Assembly (NCBI RefSeq): GCF_020171805.1
Contig: NZ_JAIVAF010000003.1
Location: forward strand, 1,178,001 to 1,242,000
From: Guptibacillus algicola
Lineage (GTDB): Bacteria > Bacillota > Bacilli > Bacillales > Guptibacillaceae
Reading direction: 5' to 3'
DNA length: 64,000 nt
Both the position numbers and the translations under genes were made by a program. Of the stretch, positions 18,109 to 26,119 are shown piece after piece (the first letter of the stretch is position 1; every line of letters starts with the position of its first letter). Below the pieces are notes generated by a model. The model ran no database searches, was not told the DNA's origin, and saw only the letters and a program-made list of their open reading frames with translations.

Positions 18109-19194
18109 TTACCGCTTCACTAAACTCCTTCCTGCAACGATTAGTAGAGGTATGAATCCAAGAGATACCGCAAGAATCGTTTCCATTATTAGACCACTCT
18201 CACCGAGCTCAATTTCATTATTGAAGCTTGTAGTCGAAAAGAGATAAACGAGTAATCCTAAAGGGAAAACGAACGCTCGTTTATTTGATAAGTCAAATAG
18301 CTGTGTAATGATTTCATTGATGATAAATAGCATCATTGTTATTTTCATATAGGTTCCAATGATCAAGGCAATCCCAAACACCGATTCTACCCGCTGAATA
18401 ATCTCGCCTATTTCAATAATTCTTGCGAGTTGGAAGATCGGAAACTTTTCATACGTTACCATAGGTCCGAATACCATTATCGATGCAATAATGGTGACAG
18501 CTAGTATGATTCCATTTAATAAAAGCCCTGCGTACATCCATCGTTTAAAAGGTTTATCTTTTTCTCGTTTCAAATAAGGTAAAATCATCGCAAAATACAT
18601 GATATCCATGTAAGGAAAGCCAATTCCTACATATGTTGCATGTAATACAGGCTTCCACCCTGATAAGAGTACTGGTTGAAGATACTCTGGATGATAGTGA
18701 GTGATATTTAAGACTAATATAGAGAGGATGATGAAGAAAAGGAAGTACAGCATGCCATGAAACATCCGCGCCATCACTTCAATTCCCTGGCGGACGGTTA
18801 AGGAAGCAACCATAATGATCAAAAAATGGAAAATGTATAATGGGCTCTCTTTCAACATCGAGGTCGTTAGAAATTGTCCCATACCGTACGTAATGTTTGC
18901 TGTGAACAAAATAACGATCAATGCAAGAGAGATACCAAACAAGTAAGCTATCGGTTTCCACATCAAAACCTTTGTATATTGAACATACGATAAAGTAGGA
19001 TATCGCTCATACATAAATAAAACGATCATCATCACCACAGCACCCAAACCGTTTGCAAGAAGGATCGAAATCCATGCACCGTTTTCTGCAATTCCAATGA
19101 ATGGTCCTTGAATATTAATAATCGTTGACCCTGTGATAAAAGCTTGAAACAACAGGATCATTTGTAATGTGTTGATCGTTTCTATTTGTTTCAT
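18109..19194 (-). CDS. Germinant receptor B subunit (GerAB-type permease)
   Basis: A 361-residue polytopic protein of the APC-type GerB family, about ten membrane helices, located in the inner membrane of the dormant spore. It starts with TINTLQMILLFQAFITGST and has the usual GRSLVKR basic end. The B subunit is thought to carry the germinant-binding pocket. It is the last gene of a leftward A-C-D-B operon; the D gene is 19 bases upstream. The germinant cannot be predicted from sequence. Confidence 0.9.
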   Translation of the reverse strand: MKQIETINTLQMILLFQAFITGSTIINIQGPFIGIAENGAWISILLANGLGAVVMMIVLFMYERYPTLSYVQYTKVLMWKPIAYLFGISLALIVILFTANITYGMGQFLTTSMLKESPLYIFHFLIIMVASLTVRQGIEVMARMFHGMLYFLFFIILSILVLNITHYHPEYLQPVLLSGWKPVLHATYVGIGFPYMDIMYFAMILPYLKREKDKPFKRWMYAGLLLNGIILAVTIIASIMVFGPMVTYEKFPIFQLARIIEIGEIIQRVESVFGIALIIGTYMKITMMLFIINEIITQLFDLSNKRAFVFPLGLLVYLFSTTSFNNEIELGESGLIMETILAVSLGFIPLLIVAGRSLVKR

Positions 19195-19213
19195 ACATGC
19201 ACGCTCCTTTCGT

Positions 19214-19450
19214 CTAGGATGTGAAGTAGTTGAAAATCATTCGAGCAGGACGTTCGAACGGAATGTCCAATAAATCATCTAAATTAAACATCGCTTTGCC
19301 ACTTATAAAGACGAAGCTTAAATACCCAGAAATACATACTAGTCCCATGTAAAACATGAAATCTTTGCGGTTTTTCTTTTCTTTATCTAGGAACCATGTG
19401 TAGACAAGTAAAAGATACATAACAACCGTAACAATTATTCGTTCAATCAT
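19214..19450 (-). CDS. Small two-helix germinant receptor D-type subunit
   Basis: A 78-residue protein with two predicted membrane helices (about 5-18 and 32-50) separated by a basic loop DKEKKNRKD. Size, topology and position between the C and B genes match the accessory D subunits found in some ger operons, which modulate receptor output. It begins 11 bases after the C gene stop. Recognition rests on context more than on sequence. Confidence 0.7.
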   Translation of the reverse strand: MIERIIVTVVMYLLLVYTWFLDKEKKNRKDFMFYMGLVCISGYLSFVFISGKAMFNLDDLLDIPFERPARMIFNYFTS

Positions 19451-19461
19451 CTTACACTTCC

Positions 19462-20622
19462 TTAGTCAAAGAATGCTCTGCCAATATCTGATCCCGAATT
19501 ACCAATGTCCATTTCGACATTCACCTGGAATTTCGCTTGACTAAAAATCTCTGGCCATTCAGCCTTTATTTTTTTCCACTGTTTAGGATTATCACGATAA
19601 ATTTCATTTCCAATCCCAATCAAATCAACTTTATCTTCCTGTAAGTCAGTTAGAGTCTTATTAACTGCTTTCTTTACGACACCTGCAACTTTTTTATTGT
19701 ACTTATTGATCTTTTCAGTAGTATCGATATTCGTACATTTTAACTCACCAATGTCGCCTAACATGCTGATGTCGACTTTTACACTGACGTCATTGGTTTT
19801 GGATAACGTTGGTTTAATCGATGTTTCAACATGGTTGATCTCGATGGACTCTTTCAGCTTAGTTTTCGAACCTTCACATGGGACTTCGATAATCCCTGAT
19901 TGGGCTTCATTCATTAATTTCAGTAGTGACTCTGTTTCTCTCGGAGATAAATGCCCTGTTAATTTGCCTTTTTGGAGATAGGTAATTCCATAAACAATCG
20001 GCTCACCTGTAGATGAAAATTTGTAATATGGAAGTTTTGCTGTTGCTGTTTCGCTCTTTAGTTCTCTTCCGAAAATCAATAAATTTATATCGATTGATTT
20101 TGAATTATACTTGAAGGAAGACGTTTCAATTTCTTTCAGCTGCTGACTGATCGTATTCTCAATAAATGGCTTATTCTCAAGATAATCTTTTGCCTTTCCC
20201 TCCATAATCGCAATGCTGATCATCAATCGCGGTTCATGATCACGATAGAAAAACTCTAATATTTCCCCAACATTTCGTTCTTTTGCTAGTTCCTCGCTTA
20301 TTAATATAATCCTTGTGTGACTCCACTGAGCTTTACGGCCTAGGTGTGTTGCAATATCTCTAATCGCTTCAAACACACTATCACCTGTTGTTTCAATGTT
20401 AAAAAACGCTTTGTCTCCACCACCTCCAGCACTACCGATCTTAGGAGATGGCTTAATAAATTGTGTTGTTAAATCAATTTTACCTTCATCACCTTCATGT
20501 AAATCAATTGCTACTGCTTGAACAAACCCAAATTCGGGTAGTTCTTCATGATCCCAACAACCGCTTAGTAGAAGGGAGGTAGTAACTAAACAAGTTAGTA
20601 AAGATAAACTCCTTTTGTTCAT
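19462..20622 (-). CDS. Germinant receptor C subunit (GerAC-type lipoprotein)
   Basis: A lipoprotein of the Ger(x)C family, 386 residues. The signal peptide ends in the lipobox LLSGC, followed by WDHEELPEFGFVQAVAIDL, the family's characteristic mature N-terminus. Three alpha/beta domains follow, ending with KAEWPEIFSQAKFQVNVEM, the conserved C-terminal strand pair. GGGAGGT can serve either this ATG or a TTG one codon upstream. It lies directly after the A gene, whose stop is about 8 bases away, indicating translational coupling. Confidence 0.92.
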   Translation of the reverse strand: MNKRSLSLLTCLVTTSLLLSGCWDHEELPEFGFVQAVAIDLHEGDEGKIDLTTQFIKPSPKIGSAGGGGDKAFFNIETTGDSVFEAIRDIATHLGRKAQWSHTRIILISEELAKERNVGEILEFFYRDHEPRLMISIAIMEGKAKDYLENKPFIENTISQQLKEIETSSFKYNSKSIDINLLIFGRELKSETATAKLPYYKFSSTGEPIVYGITYLQKGKLTGHLSPRETESLLKLMNEAQSGIIEVPCEGSKTKLKESIEINHVETSIKPTLSKTNDVSVKVDISMLGDIGELKCTNIDTTEKINKYNKKVAGVVKKAVNKTLTDLQEDKVDLIGIGNEIYRDNPKQWKKIKAEWPEIFSQAKFQVNVEMDIGNSGSDIGRAFFD

Positions 20623-20627
20623 CAAAG

Positions 20628-22175
20628 TCAGCTACCTCCCTTTTCATTTGCTTTTGAAAGTACGTTACTTTGTTTATGTTTCCGTAATTGTTTAGAAAGG
20701 GGGGACCGAAAGATGAAATCGTATAAAATCCCATTACGAATCGGACCAAGTGGCGCAAAATAAGGTTGTCCAAGAGAGCGCAAGCTGATGAGATGAAGAT
20801 AGATTAAAATAAACCCAATCATAAGTCCAAAACCTCCCAATGTAGCTGCACCAAGCATTAAAGGGACCCTTAGGATACGAGATGATGTACCAAATTCATA
20901 CTGAGGAATCGAGAAAGATGCGATTCCTGTTAAGGCCACTACTACAACCATCATCGGAGATGCTATTCCTGCGTTGATCGAAGCATCTCCAATAACGAGA
21001 GCCCCTACGATACTTACCGCAGAACCAATCGGGCGCGGAAGTCGTAAACTAGCTTCTTGTAATAATTCAAAGAAAAATAACATGATTAACGCTTCTACTA
21101 GAGCGGGGAAAGGCATACCTTCTCGAGTGTCTAAAATCGCGAGCAACAAGACAGAGGGTATCAACTCAGTATGAAAAGTTGAAAGAGCGATATAAATACT
21201 TGGTAAGCTTAAGCTGATAATGTACCCCGTGATTCGAAGCATTCTGATAAGGGACGAAAACAATGTCCGCTGATAATAGTCAGAAGGAGATTGAAAGAAC
21301 TCTACAAATAACCCGGGACATATTAAAACCGTTGGCGTCCCGTCAACAAGCGCAATTATTTTACCACCAAGTAGCGCAGATACTGCAACATCTGGTCTTT
21401 CAGTGGTTTTAAATTGAGGGAAAGGAGAATAAGTTGAATCCTCCATAAGCTCAGCAAAATAGGATGTTTCGAGAATTTCCTCATCATTAATTTCATCGAA
21501 ACGTTTCTCAAACTCTTTTAATGTATCAGCAGGAACCGTTCCTTCTAAGTATGCATAAGCAACTTTTGATTTCGTTTGTTCACCTTTCTTTTGAATTTTC
21601 ACCTTAAGCTTATCTGACTTCAATCGCGAGCGTATCAAACCCAAGTTTTTCGTTAAGTTCTCGATCGTACCTTCTCTTGGACCGATAACAGATACTTCGT
21701 TCTGAGGCTCCCCGACAGATCGCTTTTCAACTGCAAATGCATCGTACGCCAGTGCTTTGTTCCATCCTTCAAACATTACAACGATGAAACCCTCTAACAA
21801 TTTCTCACTGACTTGCTCAAGCTTATCTATTACATTGACAGCGCGGGACGTTACACCGTGTTCAATAAAAAACTCTTTTATCTCTTTTAGTTCTACTTCC
21901 GTAGCGTTGCCAACCTCATGGGGGATAAGATCCTGCATGACCTCTTTGAGAAGATTGGCTTTTTCGTTTTGAACGATCGTTTCACAAAACACCACTAACG
22001 CCTTTTCATTGTATTGGCTACTGTATTGAAACTTGTTATAAATAATATCCTCGCAATCCGTAAAAATAGCTTTTATAGCTGTTTCATTATCTTCTAATTT
22101 TCTTGATAGTTGCGTTTTTGGTGAACTATCTTCCTGCTGATTATTCTCTGAACGCCTATGCCGTCTCACTTTCAT
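20628..22175 (-). CDS. Germinant receptor A subunit (GerAA-type)
   Basis: First gene of the leftward ger operon. About 515 residues: a long hydrophilic N-terminal domain (1-280) and four to six membrane helices (280-490). Typical GerA segments are visible: TERPDVAVSALLGGKIIALV, TPTVLICPGLFVEFFQSPSD, LPSIYIALSTFHTELIP and EALIMLFFFELLQEASLRLP. I start at the ATG at 22175, preceded by AGAGGAG; another in-frame ATG upstream would add 14 residues without a good ribosome site. The basic Lys/Arg stretch at the very N-terminus is common in this family. Confidence 0.93.
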   Translation of the reverse strand: MKVRRHRRSENNQQEDSSPKTQLSRKLEDNETAIKAIFTDCEDIIYNKFQYSSQYNEKALVVFCETIVQNEKANLLKEVMQDLIPHEVGNATEVELKEIKEFFIEHGVTSRAVNVIDKLEQVSEKLLEGFIVVMFEGWNKALAYDAFAVEKRSVGEPQNEVSVIGPREGTIENLTKNLGLIRSRLKSDKLKVKIQKKGEQTKSKVAYAYLEGTVPADTLKEFEKRFDEINDEEILETSYFAELMEDSTYSPFPQFKTTERPDVAVSALLGGKIIALVDGTPTVLICPGLFVEFFQSPSDYYQRTLFSSLIRMLRITGYIISLSLPSIYIALSTFHTELIPSVLLLAILDTREGMPFPALVEALIMLFFFELLQEASLRLPRPIGSAVSIVGALVIGDASINAGIASPMMVVVVALTGIASFSIPQYEFGTSSRILRVPLMLGAATLGGFGLMIGFILIYLHLISLRSLGQPYFAPLGPIRNGILYDFIFRSPLSKQLRKHKQSNVLSKANEKGGS

Positions 22176-22273
22176 CGTAAAAACTCCTCTACGACTATTT
22201 ATTAAGTAGTTTCTCAAAAAAAGAAGGCATTATTCATAGAGGGGTGAGGTAGTATTGGCGACTTTCTCATTAT

Positions 22274-22303
22274 GAATAGATGAATTATAGGATGCACATA
22301 GTA
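22274..22303 (+). promoter_or_regulatory. Putative sigma-G promoter of the rightward ger operon
   Basis: GAATA (22274-22278) and CATAGTA (22297-22303) are 18 bases apart and match the forespore sigma-G consensus (GNATR and CATNNTA). The -10 end lies 31 bases before the GerA start. ger operons are classically sigma-G dependent. Confidence 0.5.
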
Positions 22304-22334
22304 ATAAAACGTAATTTCTGTTGAGGTGACGATA

Positions 22335-23804
22335 ATGAGAAGAAGAAGGAGAAAAATTAAAGATTTAATACAGGAACAAACTCCATCTCAAGATGAGGTT
22401 ATTTCAACATCTTTAACAATTAACAAAGAATACCTTGACCAAACACCGAACCTTCCAGGACTAACAGTAAGGGAAATAACTATATTTGACGGGCGAAATG
22501 CGCTTGTTACATACATTGATAATATTTCAGATACGCCATTTATTAGTCAGAATGTTTTAAGCCCATTGTTATCAACAAGGGAAAAAGATCGGACAGTAGC
22601 GAACGTCATAACAGTACCCAAAATAAGATTAGTAAACAAATGGAAAGATATCGAAACACATCTACTTCAAGGCTCCTGCCTTCTTTTTCTCGAAGGCGAC
22701 AAAGATGCTCTTCTTGTCAATGCACTGAAAACGCAAAAGAGAAAGCCTATGGAGCCAGCAAACGAACGAACGATTCGTGGTTCTCATATTGGTTTTATCG
22801 AATCGCTCGAAGACAACATATCTATGCTCCGACATTTTTTAACAAGTGATCAATTACGAATCCAATATACGTTTGTTGGGAAGGAAAATAAAACAAAGAT
22901 TGGGATCGTATACCTTGAAAACCTTGCAAATCCCGAAGCCCTCGAAGAACTGATGACTAGAATTGAAGGAGTAAAGTACAAAACCATACTCGACTCCGGA
23001 GAACTAGAGCAAATGATTGAGGATAATCCATATTCCATTTTTCCTCAGTTTCTCGCATCAGAGAGGCCAGACAGTGTAGCTGCAGACCTACTTCAAGGAC
23101 GCTATGCAATTATCGTAGATCGGTCTCCTAGTGTTATTGTAGGACCAATAAATTTCAATTCGTTTTTTCAGAGTATCGATGATTATAGTTCAAGATGGAT
23201 CTCTTCATCATTTATACGAATTCTCCGGTTTATTAGTTTTGTTATCGCTATTTTCTTACCATCTTTCTATATCGCGATCATCTCATTTCATTATGAAATA
23301 TTACCACTCGAACTCCTTCTTTCTATTGGACAATCGAGAAGAGAGGTACCGTTCCCACCAATCATAGAAGCATTTTTAATGGAGTTTATTCTTGAAATGC
23401 TAAGAGAAGCTGGATTACGGTTACCGAAATCAATCGGTCAAACAGTTGGTATCGTTGGAGGTATCATCATAGGACAATCAGCAGTAGAGGCGGGAATCGT
23501 GAGTAACATTATGGTAATCGTTGTTGCGATGACTGCAATATCTTCGTTCGTAATGCCTAACCCCGAAATGGCATTCGGTATTCGATTTATCCGATTTCCG
23601 ATGATGCTCGTCGCTTCTTTCTTCGGAATGGTCGGAATTATCATCGGCTTTATGGTTATCGTGATGCACTTAGTCAGCCTTGAATCACTTGGGACACCTT
23701 ACGGAATACCATTTGGTCCACTTAAGTGGAAAGACTTAAAAGATTCCGTTATCCGATTTCCTCTATGGGCGATTGAAAAGGTTAAAACATCACGTAGCAA
23801 CTAG
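22335..23804 (+). CDS. Germinant receptor A subunit (GerAA-type), second operon
   Basis: About 489 residues, same architecture as the leftward A subunit: a hydrophilic N-terminal domain, then a membrane domain with SERPDSVAADLLQGRYAIIV, SPSVIVGPINFNSFFQS, LPSFYIAIISFHYEILP and EAFLMEFILEMLREAGLRLP. The ATG at 22335 follows GAGGTGA at suitable distance; the in-frame GTG at 22326 overlaps that site. It heads a rightward A-B-C operon divergent from the first ger operon. The two A subunits are clearly paralogous but diverged, so the receptors probably differ in specificity. Confidence 0.93.
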   Translation: MRRRRRKIKDLIQEQTPSQDEVISTSLTINKEYLDQTPNLPGLTVREITIFDGRNALVTYIDNISDTPFISQNVLSPLLSTREKDRTVANVITVPKIRLVNKWKDIETHLLQGSCLLFLEGDKDALLVNALKTQKRKPMEPANERTIRGSHIGFIESLEDNISMLRHFLTSDQLRIQYTFVGKENKTKIGIVYLENLANPEALEELMTRIEGVKYKTILDSGELEQMIEDNPYSIFPQFLASERPDSVAADLLQGRYAIIVDRSPSVIVGPINFNSFFQSIDDYSSRWISSSFIRILRFISFVIAIFLPSFYIAIISFHYEILPLELLLSIGQSRREVPFPPIIEAFLMEFILEMLREAGLRLPKSIGQTVGIVGGIIIGQSAVEAGIVSNIMVIVVAMTAISSFVMPNPEMAFGIRFIRFPMMLVASFFGMVGIIIGFMVIVMHLVSLESLGTPYGIPFGPLKWKDLKDSVIRFPLWAIEKVKTSRSN

Positions 23805-23830
23805 ATGCATAACAAATGGAGTTGGTGAAC

Positions 23831-24928
23831 GTGCCTAATTTCAAAAACAATACGATTACCTTAACGCAGTTTTCTTTGCTACTATATGGAACTCAATCTG
23901 GAATTGGGATTTTATCTTTGCCAAGAGATTTAGCTGAAATTGGAGACACGAGCAGCTGGATCGCACTATTTATTGGATATGGGTTAAGTGTCTTAGCGTC
24001 TATACTCATTGTTCAAGTTATGAAAAATTACCCAGGCGATACGATCATTCAACTTTTCAAACGTTTTTTTGGAAAATGGCTAGGTTCATTCCTTTCTGTT
24101 TGTTGGATCGTATACACAACCTTTGGAATGTTTCTTATTACGGTTACAACAATCTTTATCATCAACACTTGGGTTTTGCCTAAAACAGCTCCTTACCTTA
24201 TTCTTCTGATCATTACAATTCCAAGCTTTTACCTAGCGCGAAACGGCCTGCGAATCATTAGTCGATTCAGCGTACTCGTATTCCTCTTTACCTCATGGAT
24301 GGCAATTTTATTTATGTATCCTATGTTTACTGGTAATCTTCTGCACTTGTTGCCGATTATCAAGGACGGTATCATGCCAATTTTAAAATCAGTACCTAAC
24401 ATTACTTTTTCTTTTTTAGGGATAGAATTATTATTTATCATTTATCCATTTTTAGAAGATAAATCAAAAGCTGTGAAAGGAATTCTAATTGCGAACGGGA
24501 TAACCTTATTAAGTTATTTAGTCGTTACATTCAGTTCATTTATCTATTATGGACCGTATGAAGTTGTTGAATATGTATGGCCAACGTTAAATTTAGTAAA
24601 GCCAATCGAATTTCCATTTCTAGAACGTTTTGAAATTATTTTCTTATCGTTCTATTTATTAATACTTGCTACTACTGGAATACCGTATTACTTTGCCTCT
24701 TCTTTTAGTATTGCACAACTTCTGGGGCGTAAAGACCATCAACTCGCTTTGCTTTTTTTACTACCTGTTGTTTATATCAGCTTCTTCTTCTTCACAAATT
24801 CTTTAACGAATCTAGATAAACTCGGAAACATATTTAATAAAGTTGGATTAGGAATTGCGTTTATATTACCAGTCTTGTTACTGTTCTACGGATGGGTATT
24901 CAGGCTCTTTAGGAGGGAAAAAACGTGA
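23831..24928 (+). CDS. Germinant receptor B subunit (GerAB-type permease), second operon
   Basis: About 365 residues with around ten membrane helices. The opening NTITLTQFSLLLYGTQSGIG is typical of GerB permeases. I prefer the GTG at 23831, ten bases after GGAG; an ATG at 23816 lies before any ribosome site and would add five residues. The gene starts 26 bases after the A stop, and its last codons overlap the C gene by four bases (GTGA), showing translational coupling. Confidence 0.9.
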   Translation: MPNFKNNTITLTQFSLLLYGTQSGIGILSLPRDLAEIGDTSSWIALFIGYGLSVLASILIVQVMKNYPGDTIIQLFKRFFGKWLGSFLSVCWIVYTTFGMFLITVTTIFIINTWVLPKTAPYLILLIITIPSFYLARNGLRIISRFSVLVFLFTSWMAILFMYPMFTGNLLHLLPIIKDGIMPILKSVPNITFSFLGIELLFIIYPFLEDKSKAVKGILIANGITLLSYLVVTFSSFIYYGPYEVVEYVWPTLNLVKPIEFPFLERFEIIFLSFYLLILATTGIPYYFASSFSIAQLLGRKDHQLALLFLLPVVYISFFFFTNSLTNLDKLGNIFNKVGLGIAFILPVLLLFYGWVFRLFRREKT

Positions 24929-26037
24929 AGCACTCCTACAAAAAGTTCTTAAAATCATGCATGGTCTTTCTACTAATTTTCTTAGTAGGGTGTCGCTCTG
25001 ATCAGCTTTCCTTAGAGAGAACTTCCATCGCATTAGTAGTAGGCATTGATCAGAGCCAAGAAGAAGGAGATATGACAATTTACCAAACAAATCCCGTGTT
25101 CAGTAGAGAAGCAACCGACACTGTTTCTACATTACAAACAACCGCTCATTCTTTACGTCAAGCAAGAGATAACCTAGATTCCCAAAGTGCTGGAACAATA
25201 GTCGGTGGGAAACTTCAAGTTTTATTATTAGGGAAAGAGTTAATGAAAGAGCAAGCAATGTTCGAGGAGTTGGATGTGTTCTATCGAGATCCTAAGAATT
25301 CCCCCAACGCAAGAGTTGCAATGGTAGATGGCCCAATACGAGAAATAATGGAATTTAAACCAGAAGACAAGCCTCGTTTAGCCGTTTACTTGTCAGACCT
25401 CATCGATACGACTCATTTAAGAGAAAATGCTGTTCTAACCACGTTACAAGAATTTCATTACGCTAATTTTGAAAAGGGAATAACCCCTGCGGTTACAGAA
25501 ATTCTTTTTAAAGGTGAAGAAATACAAGTTAAAGGGTCAGCTTTGTTAGATGAAAATGGAAAATATGTATTTTCTGCCGGACACCTCGAGAGTTCAATCA
25601 TTCAGATGCTTAGAAAAGATGTACAAGAACCTATTCCAATTTCTCTTGTAGTCGAAAAACCCAATAAAGTTCTTAGTGTCGGTGTGACACGAATCAAGAG
25701 AAATATAGATGTTTCTTACAAAGATGACCAACTTGTCTTTGATATTGACTTCAAACTGAAAGTGTCCATTACTGAGAACACATCTTCTTTAGACCTAATA
25801 AAGGATTCCTCGAGAATCGAATCCATAATTTCGAAGAAAATAGAAAAAAAGGCTGATAAGCTTATCAAGAAAGTGCAAGATGAGAAGATCGAACCATTTG
25901 GTCTAGGGGTTTATGTTCGAGCTTATGAGTATGATAAGTGGAAAACGTTCGAAGACGATTGGCCGGAAGAATTCTCAAAAGCAAAAGTTAACGTAAAAAC
26001 ATCAGTATCGATTATCGAACATGGAGTAATTCAATAA
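24925..26037 (+). CDS. Germinant receptor C subunit (GerAC-type lipoprotein), second operon
   Basis: A 370-residue Ger(x)C lipoprotein starting with GTG and overlapping the B gene stop. The signal peptide ends in the lipobox FLVGC; the usual Trp after the Cys is replaced by Arg (CRSDQLSLERTSIALVVGID). The C-terminal FEDDWPEEFSKAKVNVKTSV segment matches the family. AGGAGGG lies inside the end of the B gene. No D gene is present in this operon, unlike its neighbour. Confidence 0.9.
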   Translation: MKHSYKKFLKSCMVFLLIFLVGCRSDQLSLERTSIALVVGIDQSQEEGDMTIYQTNPVFSREATDTVSTLQTTAHSLRQARDNLDSQSAGTIVGGKLQVLLLGKELMKEQAMFEELDVFYRDPKNSPNARVAMVDGPIREIMEFKPEDKPRLAVYLSDLIDTTHLRENAVLTTLQEFHYANFEKGITPAVTEILFKGEEIQVKGSALLDENGKYVFSAGHLESSIIQMLRKDVQEPIPISLVVEKPNKVLSVGVTRIKRNIDVSYKDDQLVFDIDFKLKVSITENTSSLDLIKDSSRIESIISKKIEKKADKLIKKVQDEKIEPFGLGVYVRAYEYDKWKTFEDDWPEEFSKAKVNVKTSVSIIEHGVIQ

Positions 26038-26070
26038 ACCAATGCAGAAACCAGTTCTTTAGGAAGGCCG

Positions 26071-26114
26071 ATTGCAAAGAAAAAGCGCCAGAGCGGGCGC
26101 TTTTTCTTTGCAAT
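26071..26114. terminator. Strong bidirectional terminator
   Basis: A perfect 19-bp inverted repeat with a six-base loop: ATTGCAAAGAAAAAGCGCC and its complement. A-runs and T-runs lie inside the stem, so it can stop both the rightward ger operon and the leftward membrane-protein gene. Confidence 0.9.
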
Positions 26115-26119
26115 GGAGC

